Positions 49,632 to 63,748 of a DNA stretch of 64,000 nt are shown here, one piece after another. Position 1 is the first letter of the stretch; each line of letters opens with the position of its first letter. The stretch lies in the NCBI GenBank assembly GCA_013400975.1, contig WBMZ01011601.1, positions 62,001 to 126,000 of the forward strand, in the 5' to 3' direction. Below the pieces are notes generated by a model, which worked only from the letters and a program-made list of their open reading frames with translations, was not told where the DNA came from and did no database searches. The position numbers and the translations under genes are program-made. The stretch comes from Atrichornis clamosus. Its lineage: Eukaryota; Chordata; Aves; Passeriformes; Menuridae.

Positions 49632-52600
49632 ATATTAGTAAAGAACTGTTATTCCTTTTTCCACATTTGAGCTCTAAAGCCTTGTAATTTTCAAAACTAC
49701 AGTAATTCGGGGGAAGGAGTGATTCCTTCTGCTCCAGGAGGGTTCCCTCTTTCCTCGGCAGATATCTGCCTTTCAAACTAAGGCAGTGGATTATCAGTTG
49801 GAATGTGGCTCACAGGTCAGGAAATCCATCTCTGTTCCTCATCTGCCCCTCAGCAATTTTGCCATGTACATAGGGATCATGCTGATCCATGTCCAAGAAG
49901 AAGCTGCACAGCTGCAGTTCAGATAAGGCTCCCCCACGCACATCCTGCTGTGAGAGAGTTGCACCTGCTCTGGGTCAGTGCCATGCTGGCACAGCACAGG
50001 GCTGGCTCCAGGCTCAGATCTGAAATGTGCTTGCATCTGCCTGCACAAGAGTGCACAAAGAGATGTCTGTGCTTCCAGATCTTCTCTCACTTTCTGCATG
50101 GTCATTTTATGTTTTAGGGAGATTGGAACAGAAAATTTTTCATCCAGAATCTTATAGTAGCACTTGCAGTTAAACTATGATCTTCTTCAGGGTGATCCTA
50201 TAGAAGTTATTCATTAATATGCCACATTACTTAATGCTAAAAAACCCCAACTGTTGTCAGGGTTGTAGGGTACAAGTAGTCTAGGGAACTCATTAGCATT
50301 CTTTACCAGATGAATCTGGAAATGTAGTAGTACACGCTAAATGATGAGAAGATGTTCAGGTGTTTATCTCAGGGAAATGATTTCTCTTCCCTGTTGTGTT
50401 TTTGTCATGTGTTGAATAATTTGAGATGATGATGTATGTCTCTTCTCCTGAATTATTAGAAACTTTTCCTGACAGAAAATATTTAGAATATAATTTGTCT
50501 TTCATTGCTTTCAATTCCCAAAAGAATTACATCAGAACTGGACCGGTGTGATTTTCTTTTAAACTGATGTAGTTTAATCACTAGAAACCTACTATTGATG
50601 CATATTCTAGATGTATGGGTACCTATTCTGCCAGAATCATTATTTCCCTCATGATATTGAAAATAGTCTCTGCATGAAGAATATGGTGCTGCTGTACCTA
50701 AGTCAGTATGGATAACATTGTTATGAATTCTAGTTTTGGCAAGACCTAAGAAGTAGATACGAGTTTAGTTTAGAGGACACCCTGGCTTCTCATTGCTCTC
50801 TGCTCTTGGTTCTCTGTACCTGACTAAGGGCTGTCACTGCTCTGAGGGCATCAATTCTGGATTGCCTCCAGCCCTTATATACAGAGGTAATGGCATATGC
50901 TTCCATAAAGTGAGAATAAAATAAAGCATAATGAATAAAGTTATAGTAGTGGCTGGATAAGGTAACTCTGTGTTGGTAATTATCTAAATTTTTTTGGAAA
51001 ATCATCTCCAAGGCATACATGATCACATGGTACCATGCAATTCCCCTAAATGTAAAGGAGAACACCAATTTCTGAGCTAAATGATTGTATCTAGCAAAGA
51101 CATAAATATACAACTAAAAGTCAGATAAGAACAATTTGAAGTCTTTATTTTTAATTCCCCCTTACATCTTAATGGGAGAAGGAAGAGATGGAAAAACAAC
51201 AGCAGAGAAAGAAAGAGGATGGTTTTGTGAGAGAGATGCAGGGATAGGGGGAACAGTGCCTGTCCAGCTCTGCTCTGCAGGGCTGGATTTTAATTTCCAT
51301 TAGATTTAGGAATCCAACACAGAATTCTATGTTTTATCAGGCAGTTTTAAAAGAAACACGCAAAAAAAAAGGCAGCTCCACCACTTGTTTGTTTTGGTTT
51401 TAGTCCATTCAAGCCTATAAGATATTCTTCTGTCTCAGGCTATTGACATAATTTTGCACCTTTCTGCATCTAATCTTACTATCTCTTATACAAGCAATAC
51501 ACATTCAAATGTAGAATACTGGTTTCTGTTCTGGCTAGGATATGAATAACTTTGAAATATAATAAATAATCATCCATGGTCAATCTATTTCAGACAACCA
51601 CAGCAAATAAGTCAGTAACTATCTCTCTGGGTGTGGGAGATAGCAATTTGCTAGGCATTAAGAATCATCTTTAGATAACTTTGAAAAAATAAATATGTAG
51701 ACCAGTTTTTAAGGCATTATACAGCATTCAGCTATTTCTTTCTTCCCCTATATCAATGTCTTCCCTTCTCTCTTTTTTCTTTCAAATCAGGCCTCTGAAA
51801 AGATAAGTTGTGTTTCTGTAGTAATCTGAAGAACCGAGTACTCAAAAGGGCAACATCTTTCTGAGAATTAAATAGCCTGTTCATCAGCAAGACACTGTGC
51901 CCATGTGTTAAGACACAGTCCTAGTGTACCTTTTCCTGCTGTTTCTCTGGTAATGATAGCTCAGGTTTTTCATCCTTGACACTTTAAGGAGCATTAGACC
52001 CATCTTGCTTAGAATATTTGCAAATGTGCAAAATAACTTTCATATTTGCCCCCACAAAGAGAAGTAATTTAGGAAAAAATGATGTAATTTAAAAGAAAAG
52101 GCTCAGCTTCAATGTCATCTGTTATGTGGTACTGAAGGCAAGGGAGGATCACTTCTGCAGAGTGCAGAGGTCACCTGCCATTTGCTTCAATATTTGCAGG
52201 TGCTTTGGTAGGATTTGGGGAGGGCAGTGGAGGTCTCTTTGATAAAAGCGTATTTCACGCATGGCAAAGTCTGAACGACTGCTCTGAGCACTTCATTCTG
52301 AGCTTTCCATGGGGAAAGTGCACCACTCAGCCTCTGGTGCACTTGCCTGAATGCATTCAATTTGGTCTGATTTCAGCAGTTAAATGTCACAGGCTTGTGT
52401 CATTGCTCGTAAACATTGGGTACCAGGGACACAAATGAAGGAACTGTGGCAAAACCAGGCAGCAGGCTGTAAAAGCTGAATTAATTGCTGATAGAGGTGG
52501 GGAAGACAGGAGAGTAATTTTGACCTTTCCCTTCTAAATGCATCTTTCAGAATTACCTTTTTATAACTCTTGATATCATTAAAGTGGCACAAGAGTAACA

Positions 52601-53060
52601 AAATGAGAAAAACAAAGGAAAGAGAAAGTTAGAACAAGCTGAGACATCCTGAGGTGTTTTGTGATAGTGATAGATGAATAACCCCACAGTACTTAAGCTG
52701 CTGCAGTTTTAGAAGTCAGATCACTACCAAACATGAGAAATGAATGCAACATGCAGGGAGCATCAGTGCCTCACACAGATGGGAATAGGGACTGTGAAGG
52801 TCCAAAGTGACTGGAGGGAAGGCTCCTTCCTGTGTCTCCAGTTTGAAGGTACTCTGGCTGCACTTCCAAGAGGCCAGCAGCATTTATCAAGGCTGTTCCT
52901 GGTTCCCAGGCTCATGGCTCCAGGCTAGCAGGCCTTACTCTATCAGTATTTTTCCAGCAGACACTTTCTTCTGTTTAGCAATTTTCCCTTTCTAAGCAGG
53001 CTGCCTTGCTGGCTGCTCACATCAGGGTTGGCTTCTTGTCTTATTCTCCTTTATCTGCCA

Positions 53061-53092
53061 GGTTTGAGTCTCTGTCGGTTTGAGTCTCTGTC
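53061..53092. repeat. 16-bp perfect tandem duplication
   Basis: GGTTTGAGTCTCTGTC occurs twice in direct succession. Confidence 0.95.
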
Positions 53093-56000
53093 TGTTTGGT
53101 TTATGGCTTCTTGCTTCTCCTGATGATTCTATTTGACAAGGTTCTGGATCAGATAATCTTACCAAAACTAACCTTATTATATCCAGTATCCTTATCAGTC
53201 AGTGTGACTGACTCCCATCACTGCCTCTTATATCAGTTGTTGTTTAGGTTTACATCTTTGCACCTTCTTGCTTGTGGTTTTCTCCTTTTTTTATGATGCC
53301 TTTTTGCATTCCTTCCTGGTCCTTGGCCAGACACCCTTCATGGAGTAGATGCATGACTTTACAATAATAATTATGATCTGTCTGAGCAGTGAGGAACATG
53401 ATACCACCAAAGGGAACCAGTGTAACATCCAACATAGCCTATGCTAGTAGCAGGACTTTGATCTTGACACAAAATTTCACCAGCACAGAGATTTTAAAAA
53501 GGGATATTACATTGAAACAACTGAGTGCCCAAAAGACTGTGAGCTGCTGCATCTTGTATCAGCTGCATTCAAGAGATAACACGGTTGGTAACTCCTGCAA
53601 ACAAAGAATTGCAATAATCCAGCCCTGAGAAGTCAAACCAATTCAAAATCCTACCCCCTTAGGAAGGAACACAACCTGCTGTTATTTCACAGGCAGCACA
53701 AAGAGGGCCTGGTAATACAATGAACACGTATCTGTTGATCAGTTGGACAATAATACCAAAGCTTAACTCTGGGAGATGGAGTTAAAAGTGCAAGATGAGG
53801 TGAATCCCAGGATGGCAGTCACTTTCAGCAAATGTCTCTTACATGAGCCTTATTCAACTCCCCAGTGATTGCTGTGTCCAAGAACTGACTTTCTCTTCTT
53901 ATGTCTCCTTACAGCTTGGCCTAATGCAGTTGCTGGTGTCTCCTTTGCTCTGCCCTACGTTTGTATCCTTGATGTTTATTTCTTTTCTGTCTTTGATCTT
54001 TTTTAACACAAAAAGCTCAAATATGCCATACACAGCCACTGGGACCCCTATCAGACAAAGTATGCATTAAAGATAAATGTAAATGGAAACTGTTAAGGCA
54101 TCTGCAGCTGTAATCATCCGACAAAACAGGTTTAACTGATAGTACTGAATGCTGCCAAAATAGGAAGATTCAAACACACCATAGTTTTTCTCCTTTTACC
54201 TGTCCGCAGTTAACAATAGTGAACATGAAGAGGGACAGAGCACAATGAAGGAGAATTAAAACACCCTTTTCTCTTTGTATAAAAATAGAGCCCCAGATCT
54301 GCCCAGCACTCTCTGTACTCCCCTCTGCCACAGGTGTCTGTGTCCACTCCCACTGTGAGAAACAAAGGATGGCTTCTGCTCTCCACATCTCCTTCTTCAG
54401 AAAATCCTGCCTGTCTGACAGTGTTAATTCAATCTGTAGAAAGCCTGAACCATTGCAGCAAGAGAGCAGTGTACAGCAAGGGCAAAGAGACACCTGCTAT
54501 GTTTGCAGTAATCAACATTTCAAATCTATCACATGCCTTGAACTAATTTCCAGCTGAAAAGCAATCATTTTTCAAGCACTCAATACAAACCACATGCAGA
54601 AATTAGACATAGATTTGATTGATGATGACTTTTCTGATCAAAATTGTTATTTGTGACAGTTTCAAATTTCTTTTCAGTAAACTCCAATTTTTTTGTTGAC
54701 AAAACTGAAGAGCATTCCCTTGGCAATTCCTGTACCACAGAGATCCCACCTAACCTTGTGTTTGAATACCACCTCACTGGCAGAGTCAGACCTAGGGAAT
54801 GCCTCTGCTGCAGTCACTGAGGTGATTATATGGAACAGAAATGTTCACATTAACTCTTGGGATAGAGGGGACTCGCAGGGATAGAGAAGACTGTGATAGA
54901 ACTGTGCAGTTGAAGGGACACCCATTAATACAGCACAGTCAGGTAAGGTATCACAGAGCACAGTGTGCTGCTTCTCCTTCCCTCTCCCGTCAACCAAATC
55001 AACTTTGGTCCAGTCTTGGAGCCAGCTCTGTCAGTCCTATGGCAGCCACACAGGGCTCAGAGAGGACTAATTTAGACTCATCTGTAGAAAATACTTAAAG
55101 AAGAGAGCTCAGTCCTTAGTCATCACAGTGAGAGATAAGGCATAGAACTGTTCATTTTGAATTGCCCAAAAATTGTGTGATCATTCCCTGAGAAAAGCCC
55201 TAATCTCAGCAAATTACCACGAGGCAGTGCAAGGACGTGCACTCTGGCACATTTGCTATGTTATTGATGGACTCTACTTATGGGGCTCATGTTCAGAGTT
55301 CTTACAGGTGGATCTCTCAAAGAACCAGCCCAAGACCTCACGCCAGCATCCAGAATCTCCTGAACACATCTCCTGGGTGCTTAGATGGGCTTTTTCAGTG
55401 CCCTCGTTGGACTGGAGCTCTCGTACCTTCTCCTTGATAATCTGAAAAAAGGGGAATGCATCTTGGGCATGGGATGCTGCTGCTTCCACCCTGAGATGCA
55501 CTCTTGATCCTCTCTATGAGGGGGAAGCAGTGTCCCATAGGAATAGTCCAATCGAGGAGACAATGGCCTTCCCTTAAGTGCTGAAGGTCACCTACATGAC
55601 AGTCATTTGGTGAAGTGTCAGTCACCTTCCCCAGCTGAACTGCCTGCACTACCACAGTCACATGCTGAGTTCACCCTTTGATATGGCCACACACCAGTGC
55701 CACACTCTTCAGAGGCAATCCGAAGTGATTTAGTATTTAGGAAGCTATTTGTGGTGTTACAGGAGGAATTCACATACCTCCTCCAAGTGGAATAATCTCA
55801 AAATAGATTTGCTTAGCACTAATGAGAAGGTGCTAGTATTGCTTGTGGTTTCCAGGCATTGAAAAAAGACATGAAGTCTCATTAATCTGCTTTAACTGTG
55901 AGCTATTTTTCTTTTGCTTTTAATATTCTCAAGCCTAGGGATTGCCAAGGGGAATACAGGACAGGCTGACTACAGAGGAGTTATTTCCTCTGAAATCATC

Positions 56001-59000
56001 CTCATCTGTCTGTCAGGAGTTCTTGAAACAACTGCAATAAATCCTGAATTTTTAATATGGTTCACAAGTTCAGAGACAGAAAAATCAGTGCTCAGACAGC
56101 TGGGATTGTGGTAGTTATCTATGATGTCAGGGTACATATGTTTTTGCAAAAGGAAATCAAATGGGAAACTGCACTGAAAAAAGAGTGATCACATATTGTC
56201 AGAAGACAAAGAATGGCTGCTGGAAAGCAGAGGAAGATGAGTCAGTAGAAATGAGTATGAAGGGGTCAGGAGAGAAAAATGAGTTATCTGCCTGATTCCT
56301 TGATGTTCCACGTTGTAGCCAAATATATGGGTCTGTTTGCCAACACCGTACATGTAAAGTGACAGTATCCAAACAGTGGGACATGGGCTGTTAACTCAAA
56401 AATCCAGATAGTCCAATCCTTGGTAGTAAACATAGCAAGTGAGACAGATTTCTTTGAATGGCCTTGCTGTCCATAGATCACTGACTGGGAACAGACGGTA
56501 TGGACTGAAATCTCCCACATGATCCTCCCAGCCTCCAGAGTGAAGCACACGAGGTATACAGGGAGGAGTGACTGCTGCTCTTCATGTGCGTTTCTCAGCT
56601 GCAGTTGTGGCCCCACTGAAGCTGGAGTGTTGAACCCCACACATGACATGAACATAACAAAATATATGCAATGAAACCCAGACAGAATTTACAGGAATAC
56701 CCTGTACTGTTTGAGGAGAACAGATATGTGCATGGACATTGACACACGTGCACACTAAGAGATGCAGCTGGGCCAGAAATTACTTCAGGAGCTGCAGTAG
56801 GCTTGAGACTGGAGTGTGAGGAATGAAGAAGAAGCACAAAGGTCATCTGGCACTGAGAAAAAAGCAGAAAGAGGATATAATTCAAACACTGCAGTGGCCC
56901 TTGTATTGCTTTACCACAATGGACAAGACAATGGTCTACCTGCACCATGTCCAAGAGAGCCCAGTCCTGCAGGCAGGAGGCCAAACTGCTGTGAAGGGAA
57001 GATGATCTGAAAGTCAAGGAAAGATGAGACAGTGTGCATTGTAAGCGGATGAAATAGAGGTTCAGTCCTGCTGGCTTTGACAATCCTATGATGAAAATAG
57101 GGAAATCTCAATGGGATTCATATGTGTCCAGATGTTGCCAAATTGTCTATGGTTACACTAGAGCCAGTGGTGATCTAGTCAGTGTAGTCAGTGGAAGTTA
57201 ATTAATATAGAGGGGTAATTAATCTGATAAGAAGCAAGCTTCTATTTTAGGATGAGATGAATCATGATACTGACTTTATTGACTAGGTTTCTATTGACTG
57301 TAAAGGGACTCTAGGATCATTTGCTGACATATAAATGCCTACAGTCTGGACAGCTACGTGACTTGCTGACTATCCTGAAAGCAAAGAACAACAAGAAATC
57401 AATGAAAGCGCAAATTCTGGCCATTACACACAACATTCGAGGAAATAAACATGATTTCCTGGACCAGTAAAAGTCAAGCACACTCCATCAGGTTTCCAGG
57501 AAATGTTTTCTGAGGTCTTTCTGAAGGCAAGACCATCCATCAGTGATGAAAAGGTTTTTTGAGAGAGTGTCTCCATGAGCAGCTGACAGTTCCAATTTCC
57601 AGCACACTATGCTTGCCCATGTAGACAGGGTGTACAAACAGGCTCTTGGAGGCCTCTGTTGGGGTTATGTTGAGCTGATCATGAGATGTTCTGCTTACTG
57701 GCAGGAACTCAGAGCTAACTTCTGCTGTGTTCTGAGCTGGCCAGTACAGTCCTTTCTTGACACATTGCCTGGCTGTTCTGCCTGGGTATAGTAACCTCTC
57801 TTCTTAGCTATCTCTATAATTACACAGTTTTGCAAACTTCTTAACAGTGACCAAAACTCTCACCTTATAGCTTCAGGGATCTCTTGTACATGCAACACTT
57901 ATTACTACTCTAAAGTGTTTCTCAGAAATGAGAGGTTGTCTTACCATGGAGTAGCTTGGCATTAGGGAATAGAGATGCAAGACCTGCGAAGAGATCTTCA
58001 AAGCATGGAGTGAAGGACAAGGAGTGAAATGGAAAAGTTTTTCCCAAGGAGTTCATGCCATTATTGTATATATCCTATTTTTGCTTTTTGTACTGGAAAG
58101 CAAGAGGAGGAAAGAGAAAAAGATGTTTTATCTTGTTCTAGAAGCAGACAAGAAAACATGTGCCTGCTCTACCAGTGTGCCTGAGAGGTGCAGTCTTGGA
58201 TAGCCTGTAATCTTTGGATGAGAAATGTGGTTCCACAGGGACACTGCTACCGTGGGAAGCAGTCCCACAGAATTTCTGTTGCTCAAAGCCCTCCACAGCA
58301 TGTGGTGGCATCCACATGCCGGGAAGCTTGGACTTTCATTAGGTGAGGAGTCCCAGCCAGCATCATCGGGATATCTGGTTAGCTGCTAACCCAAATACAC
58401 ACCAAGGCCAGACTGTGATCAGAGGAAGTCATACAGCCCAGTCCATGAAAGTCAGCCTGTCCTAAGCCCATCACAGGAGAATAGTGAAGCAATTACCCCT
58501 GTTCCAGAACCCACTAAGGCTTTCAACAGAAGAATGTTGCTCTGCAGTGCTCTGCAAACCAAAGGGGAGTATTGCCAAAAGGACTTATTATGGAATGTTG
58601 GAGTGCACTACATCTGATGATCCTTAACAAACAATGCAAATGTGTCTCCACAAGAGTCTCACTGTGGAGAGGTTGTCCTTGCAGGGCACAGTTGCATCAT
58701 TAGCTGCTGAAGATTAGTTAGGGATTGGCTGGGTCAGCCTCAAACTGTTACAGAAGAGCTTGGCAAGTAAATACCTACGTAAAAACCCCTTCATTTTGAC
58801 ATAGGAGAGGTGGAAAGTGTGAGGAGTAAGTCCGGAAAGGGTAGGAGAGCTTGAGGTTTTTATGTGTGCATGCAAACTTGACCTTGTATTTAGACTTTGT
58901 ATGTTGGGACCTTGATGCAATGTAGCAGATTGGTGAGCTATTTACACATCAAATGTTGGTCATATGAAGAGGCAGAGAGGAAAAAAGAGAAAGAAGTTCT

Positions 59001-59257
59001 GCCACACTAACTGTGGGGTGGAAGGCTGCAACCAGGTCTGTCCAGCTGTTTTCCCTGGGTGGGATCTGCACTGCTGTGCACTATGAAACTGCCAAGGAAC
59101 GTCTCTCCACTGTGTACAGACACACTGTCAACCACCACGCCCCTGCACAGCTCATTCATCTGCACACAAATCAATGCTCACACTTGCCTACAGATAGCTC
59201 ACATCCATCACGGCAGTGACAGAACCTGTGGCATCAACAGCCCACGAAAAACTGAGG

Positions 59258-59271
59258 CAACTAGATGGCAC
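59258..59271 (+). promoter_or_regulatory. CTCF-like motif 3
   Basis: CAACTAGATGGCAC matches 13 of 14 positions of CCASYAGRKGGCRS on the plus strand. Its orientation is opposite to the motifs in the last ORC5 intron. Confidence 0.25.
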
Positions 59272-62200
59272 AGGGTGTTGCACAAAATAAAACAAAAATG
59301 GTGAAAAGCATGGAATGGGTTGGTAGGAGCTAATAGAGAGATGTGTTAAGTGCTACTTTGATTCGTGGTTGTTTACATATACAGAAATAAATGAAAACTT
59401 ACTGTGCACATACAGAAATATACTATGCAGACATTGAATTGCTATACAAAACTTGTTGAATGGTGCAGATAGTGCACAACCCCAGAAGAATGACAGCCAA
59501 GGACTTGTTTATTATATTCTAAGAACAACACAATGATTCTTGCAACTCTTTTTGCATGCCATGGATTTTAGTGGGAGATGGAACTTGTTTATCTGTAAAA
59601 CAATAATTGCAAACCCTCTCACAAGTATTGACTATTGATGTGGGGAAAAGTCCCTTTTTTTGCCTCAAATATCCACTTTCTGTGAGAGAAGCTGGCAGTG
59701 AGAAGTGCTAAGGAAGCTGCTCACAGTTGTAAGGATGGCTTGAGCATGACTTCCACACACGGTGCTCACCCAGGATTTCCAGGTGGTTGGTTGCCTGACA
59801 GGCTATCCGAAAACTGGTAGGCTGCTGGTAAATGGCAGATTTCTGGTGAAAACAGGAGTTTGATACTTCAATGAAAGATGAGACAAGTGTGTGTAATGAC
59901 AGAAGTTTCTACAGCAGCAAAAGGTCCTTTCTGAACAATTTCAGAAAGCCAGGAAAAGCTGGTTGCTTCATATAGAGTATGTATGTCCAAACAGTAAGTC
60001 AAAAGCCAGCCAAACACTCTTTTAAAATTCACATGGCTTCCAAGGGCTATTTCTTGATTTTGAAGTTTTGGCTAGTGACTTCAGCTCATGAGTGAAAACC
60101 TGAATCTTGACTCTTTCATTTGTGTTTCTGAAGTAGAGCTTAGGACGTGCTGAGCTTCCATGCAATAAGCACATGTTCCTTCTTGATGGCAGAGGTCATT
60201 GAAACCATTGGCCCAAGAAAAACTTTCTTTGCAGCACAGTGTACTTTTCTTTACGTGTTTGTAAAAGGTCAGGGTAGACTCACAAAACCACCCCTCCACA
60301 ACAAAATTGGCGTACATGCAAGGAAGAAAACAGAATGGCAGAGAAGAAAAGCAATGATTGCACATCAAAATGCAAGTAGTTTTTGCCTGATTGCAAATAA
60401 TTACAATTACAGCAACACTACAGGATGGTCTGTGGATTCTTTTGAGTTTTGGTGGTCTTTCATTTAATAGGCTGAGAAACATCAGTCTAAAACATGAATA
60501 AATGTTCATCAGTGCCACTTAATGCTGTTTTGATGGCTTCCACTTTCTATGAAGATGTCCAGCACATACCTACCAAAGAAATTTACTGTGTTGATTGCAT
60601 GCACGTATCCCATGGCAAAACAAGTGCGGAGCACTAACTGAGCAAACCACTTGGCAGATGTGGCAAATCCACGATTGCTGTTACTTGCATTTCTGCATCT
60701 GCTAGTCTGGAGCCCCAGAGGGTCAGAAAGTCACTGCTGTCACCATGAGTGGGTAAGAGCTGTGTGAGAGGAGGCACAAGGAGGATGCTCACAGGGGATT
60801 CAAACCAGACTTGAACTGCAACCCACTTAGGTGGAACTGTGACCAAGTATTATTATTTTACTAATTGGCTTTGTAAAATTTATGTTGTGTTCCTCCTGTC
60901 TTTAAGTTTTGTTTGTTTAAAATCAGTTTAAAATCAGCACTCAGATAAGGTAAAGCCTCAGGTTTCCAGATGGAATCTTGGATTGGAATTATTTCAATGT
61001 ACATTTGAGAAAGAACCATGATATGGTGGTGTCCAGCTAACACTGCGCTATTTAATGCCAAATGCAGCTGGCAAAATAATTTTGTCTCTAAAAATACCAT
61101 GGTTTTGTCCTTTGCCCAGCTTTTGCAGAACTTTTCTGCCATTTATGTGATACCTTTCTTTTTCTAACTAAGGCCACTAAAAATAGCCACAGCTCCATCA
61201 AGTAACCCTACTGCAGTCACAATTTGCTGTCTCATATGGCCATTAGCATTTCTTTCATTGCAAAATTTATTCCAATTTTATATTTGGTTTCAAGTCTGTA
61301 TGCATTTACCATAGTGTTAGTGGCAGCCCAGTCTGATTTCATATTTGTGGTCCAGAAAAAATATCACAAACATATGTGCTAATTTCAGAAGGACATGTGA
61401 TAAGCTGTGGACTCCTCTTCCATCTTCTCTGCACCATTCATGAAACCTCATCCCAGTTCAAGCATCAAATGCACTTCCTTGCAGATTCCACCTTTGCCCT
61501 TTTCCACTAACTTTCTGCCTAATTTGTCCATGTGCAGAGATCTTTTTGATCTTTCCTCATTATGGCTCAATCACTCTGCTAACGTTAGTCTGGAGAAGGT
61601 CCTTTCCCAGATCTCTGTGGGGATCTTACCAGTCAGGGAGCTAGTTCTGAGAGGATGCCAGTACCTCTTGTTTTCTGCCTGCTTGATCCAAATATTCCTG
61701 CTTAACAGAGTTGATGTCCACATCTTTCACTGACTGCCAGATACACTCTGTCTGGATCTAAGTGGATTAATCCGTGCATACTTAGAGTAAGTCTGCACAT
61801 TGTCTTCCAACTTTAAACATCCAATTTTATTAATAATATTACAAAGTAATCAATGTAGTTAATGACTTTTTTCATATCTCTTTGCTCCCAGCACCATGAT
61901 TATCTCATACTCTGTGTGGTTCTCCTCGATATGAATATATGGGCATTACTTTGTAGTTAAAAAAGGACATAATGGTCTTCCCCATGTTTCCAGACCTCCC
62001 CTTAATGCCTAATGAAGGAAGATGGGAACAGAGGAAAAAGAATGAAGGAGAAGAAATAAGACAGTATGGAATTGAAAACAGACGTCTCTTTGCTGGTTTG
62101 AAAGAGTTGAAGTCAGGTGTTGAAGGAAGAATGAACAAAGAAATGGAGGTCAGAAAGAGAAAGAGAGTAGCAAATGTGGATAAAGAGAATGTTTGGTAGA

Positions 62201-62817
62201 ATAAAAGATAAATTAGAGACCCTGATACATCTTCCTTCTGGAGGAAGAAAGATATGTCCCCAAGAAAGAAAGAAACCAATAAAGCTTACAGAAAGTCTGA
62301 CACAAAAAAAGGAAAGAAGGGGAAAGAAGGGGGAAAGAAGGGTTTGTGGGGGAAAAAAGCAATCCCATAACCAGGAGTACCATCTGTGTTAGAGATGTAG
62401 TTTCTGCTAAAGGAGAGCTGTAGATTTTCTGTAACCTAAGTATTTTTACAAACACTATGGAAGAAAGAGAAAAGCTAAAGAAGAGAAGCGCAGGAAGAAG
62501 TACTGGCCTCTTTGTCTTAAGTAAAACATCCTTCAGTTAATTGCTTACAGGAAAGTTATTCATCCACCTTTGGGAAAAGGGATGTTAAATATTTCGGATG
62601 TCATTTTTGATCTAGGGTCTATGCAAGTTGTTTTTGAATGCCAAGGACTGTGCCAAGATGAGTCCTTCATGCTCTGCACACCTCTGCTGACCTCCACACT
62701 GGGGGCTGCAGGTGGCACTGCCCACTACACCTTGAAACACAAGTTGGAACCTGAGTCTAATGGTGAGGCTAGAACATGTCCAGGTCCTTTAATCCCAGGA
62801 GTTGGTTAGTGAAATGA

Positions 62818-63513
62818 GCAGGTGTCTTGGTTTGAGCATATGACACCATTTGTTATCTCATATTGCCACTTTGTAGTAAATATGAATTCTGTGCCTCTGA
62901 CTCAAATTCAAGAATTTTCAAGGAGAAACACAAATACTCCCATGCTGGGACTCAGGCAGGTTTGGTTTCTTTCTTCACTCACTCACTCTTAAGCTCTCGG
63001 CTCTGCCACAGGCAGCAGGGAAGAGAGAGCTGGATTTTTTTTTTCTTTTTTTTGTTTTGGCCAGTTGTTTTCCCAGCTCTGTTTCTCAAGGGAGAGAGAC
63101 GGAAAGCAAATTTTTTTTTTTCTTCCCCTTTTTAGCTAGCTAAGACAAGGAAGTTTTTTCCTTGGGATTTCTTTTTCTTTTTCCCTGAAACTGCTTTTCA
63201 GCTGAGCTCAGATCCGGGACAGAAGGTCATCCGATCGCTGGCATCACTGGGGGGAGGGGCCCTGCCTCGGCCCATCAGCGGGGTACCACGCCAAGGGCTC
63301 TGTACTTTACACAGGTTTCTCCATCGTAAGTAGTTTATTATTTAATATTGTTCATTTCTTTCCTATGCCTTGTAAATAAAACAGGGTTTTTTTTCATTCT
63401 ACCTCCAAGGAATTGCCTCTGTCCGGACCTGGTGGTGGAGGGGTGGCTAATAGTCTACCTTCCCCCTGGGAGAGCATTTTCCTCCTTATATTGTCTCAAA
63501 CCAGGACAGCAGG
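62818..63513 (+). mobile_element. Solo ERV LTR with 5-bp target-site duplication
   Basis: A 686-base LTR occupies 62823-63508. Its ends form an inverted repeat matching at 13 of 14 bases (TGTCTTGGTTTGAG against CTCAAACCAGGACA). It is flanked by GCAGG on both sides (62818-62822 and 63509-63513). A polyadenylation signal (AAATAAA) lies near 63375 ahead of a T-rich run. U3 holds long T tracts. There is no internal retroviral sequence. The 5-bp duplication again suggests ERVL type. Confidence 0.92.
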
Positions 63514-63748
63514 TGTGCAGACACCTTACCTACTCCAGTTGTACTGCTGATGTCTGCAGAGATTCCATCTGGAATGCGGCTTACCTGGATAACAACTGCT
63601 ACAGCCTGGCTCACCAGGACCAATGTTTAAACGGAATCCCCAGGGTCGAGCGACTGTATCTTTGAATTCCAGCCAGCTTTCACTCATTTAACGTAGTGCA
63701 CATATGCTTTCCTAAGTGAGAAGAAAACCTGATTTTGAAATTGCCATG

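Larger units (their letters stand above)
48866..49790 (+). mobile_element. Solo ERV LTR with 5-bp target-site duplication
   Basis: A 915-base LTR occupies 48871-49785. It starts TGTCCTGGGTTTTAGGG and ends TTTCAAACTAAGGCA, and is flanked on both sides by GTGGA (48866-48870 and 49786-49790). Near its 3' end TAGTAAAGAACTGTTATTCC and CAGTAATTCGGGGGAAGGAG are typical of songbird LTRs. A 5-bp duplication is consistent with the ERVL group. It carries an internal minisatellite and a (TA)n tract. No internal retroviral genes are present, so it is a solo LTR. The 184-codon open frame inside it (49133-49687) is a by-product of the repeat. Confidence 0.9.
49791..62817. other. Intergenic, no gene recognised
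   Basis: Thirteen kilobases without a recognisable exon, RNA gene or clear transposon. Open frames at 56284-57083 (minus), 60081-60518 (minus) and 61407-61733 (plus) were read and show no known domain. A 16-bp perfect tandem duplication lies at 53061-53092, a CTCF-like motif at 59258-59271, and a purine-rich GGAAAGAAGGG-type tract near 62312-62355. Confidence 0.55.

Noticed and set aside
49133..49687. 184-codon open frame
   Set aside because: It lies entirely within a solo LTR. Its repeated part is the translation of the 23-bp minisatellite, and it crosses an undetermined base.
54170..55661. Clustered frames on both strands, considered as a retroelement or old gene
   Set aside because: No reverse transcriptase, integrase, endonuclease or zinc-finger pattern was found in any frame.
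56284..57083. Minus-strand frames of 123 and 162 codons
   Set aside because: Leu/Ser/Cys-rich without motif, no retroviral or LINE signature, and competing frames on the plus strand.
60081..60518. 145-codon minus-strand frame
   Set aside because: No recognisable domain, no splice context, and an overlapping 106-codon frame on the opposite strand. Best explained as chance.
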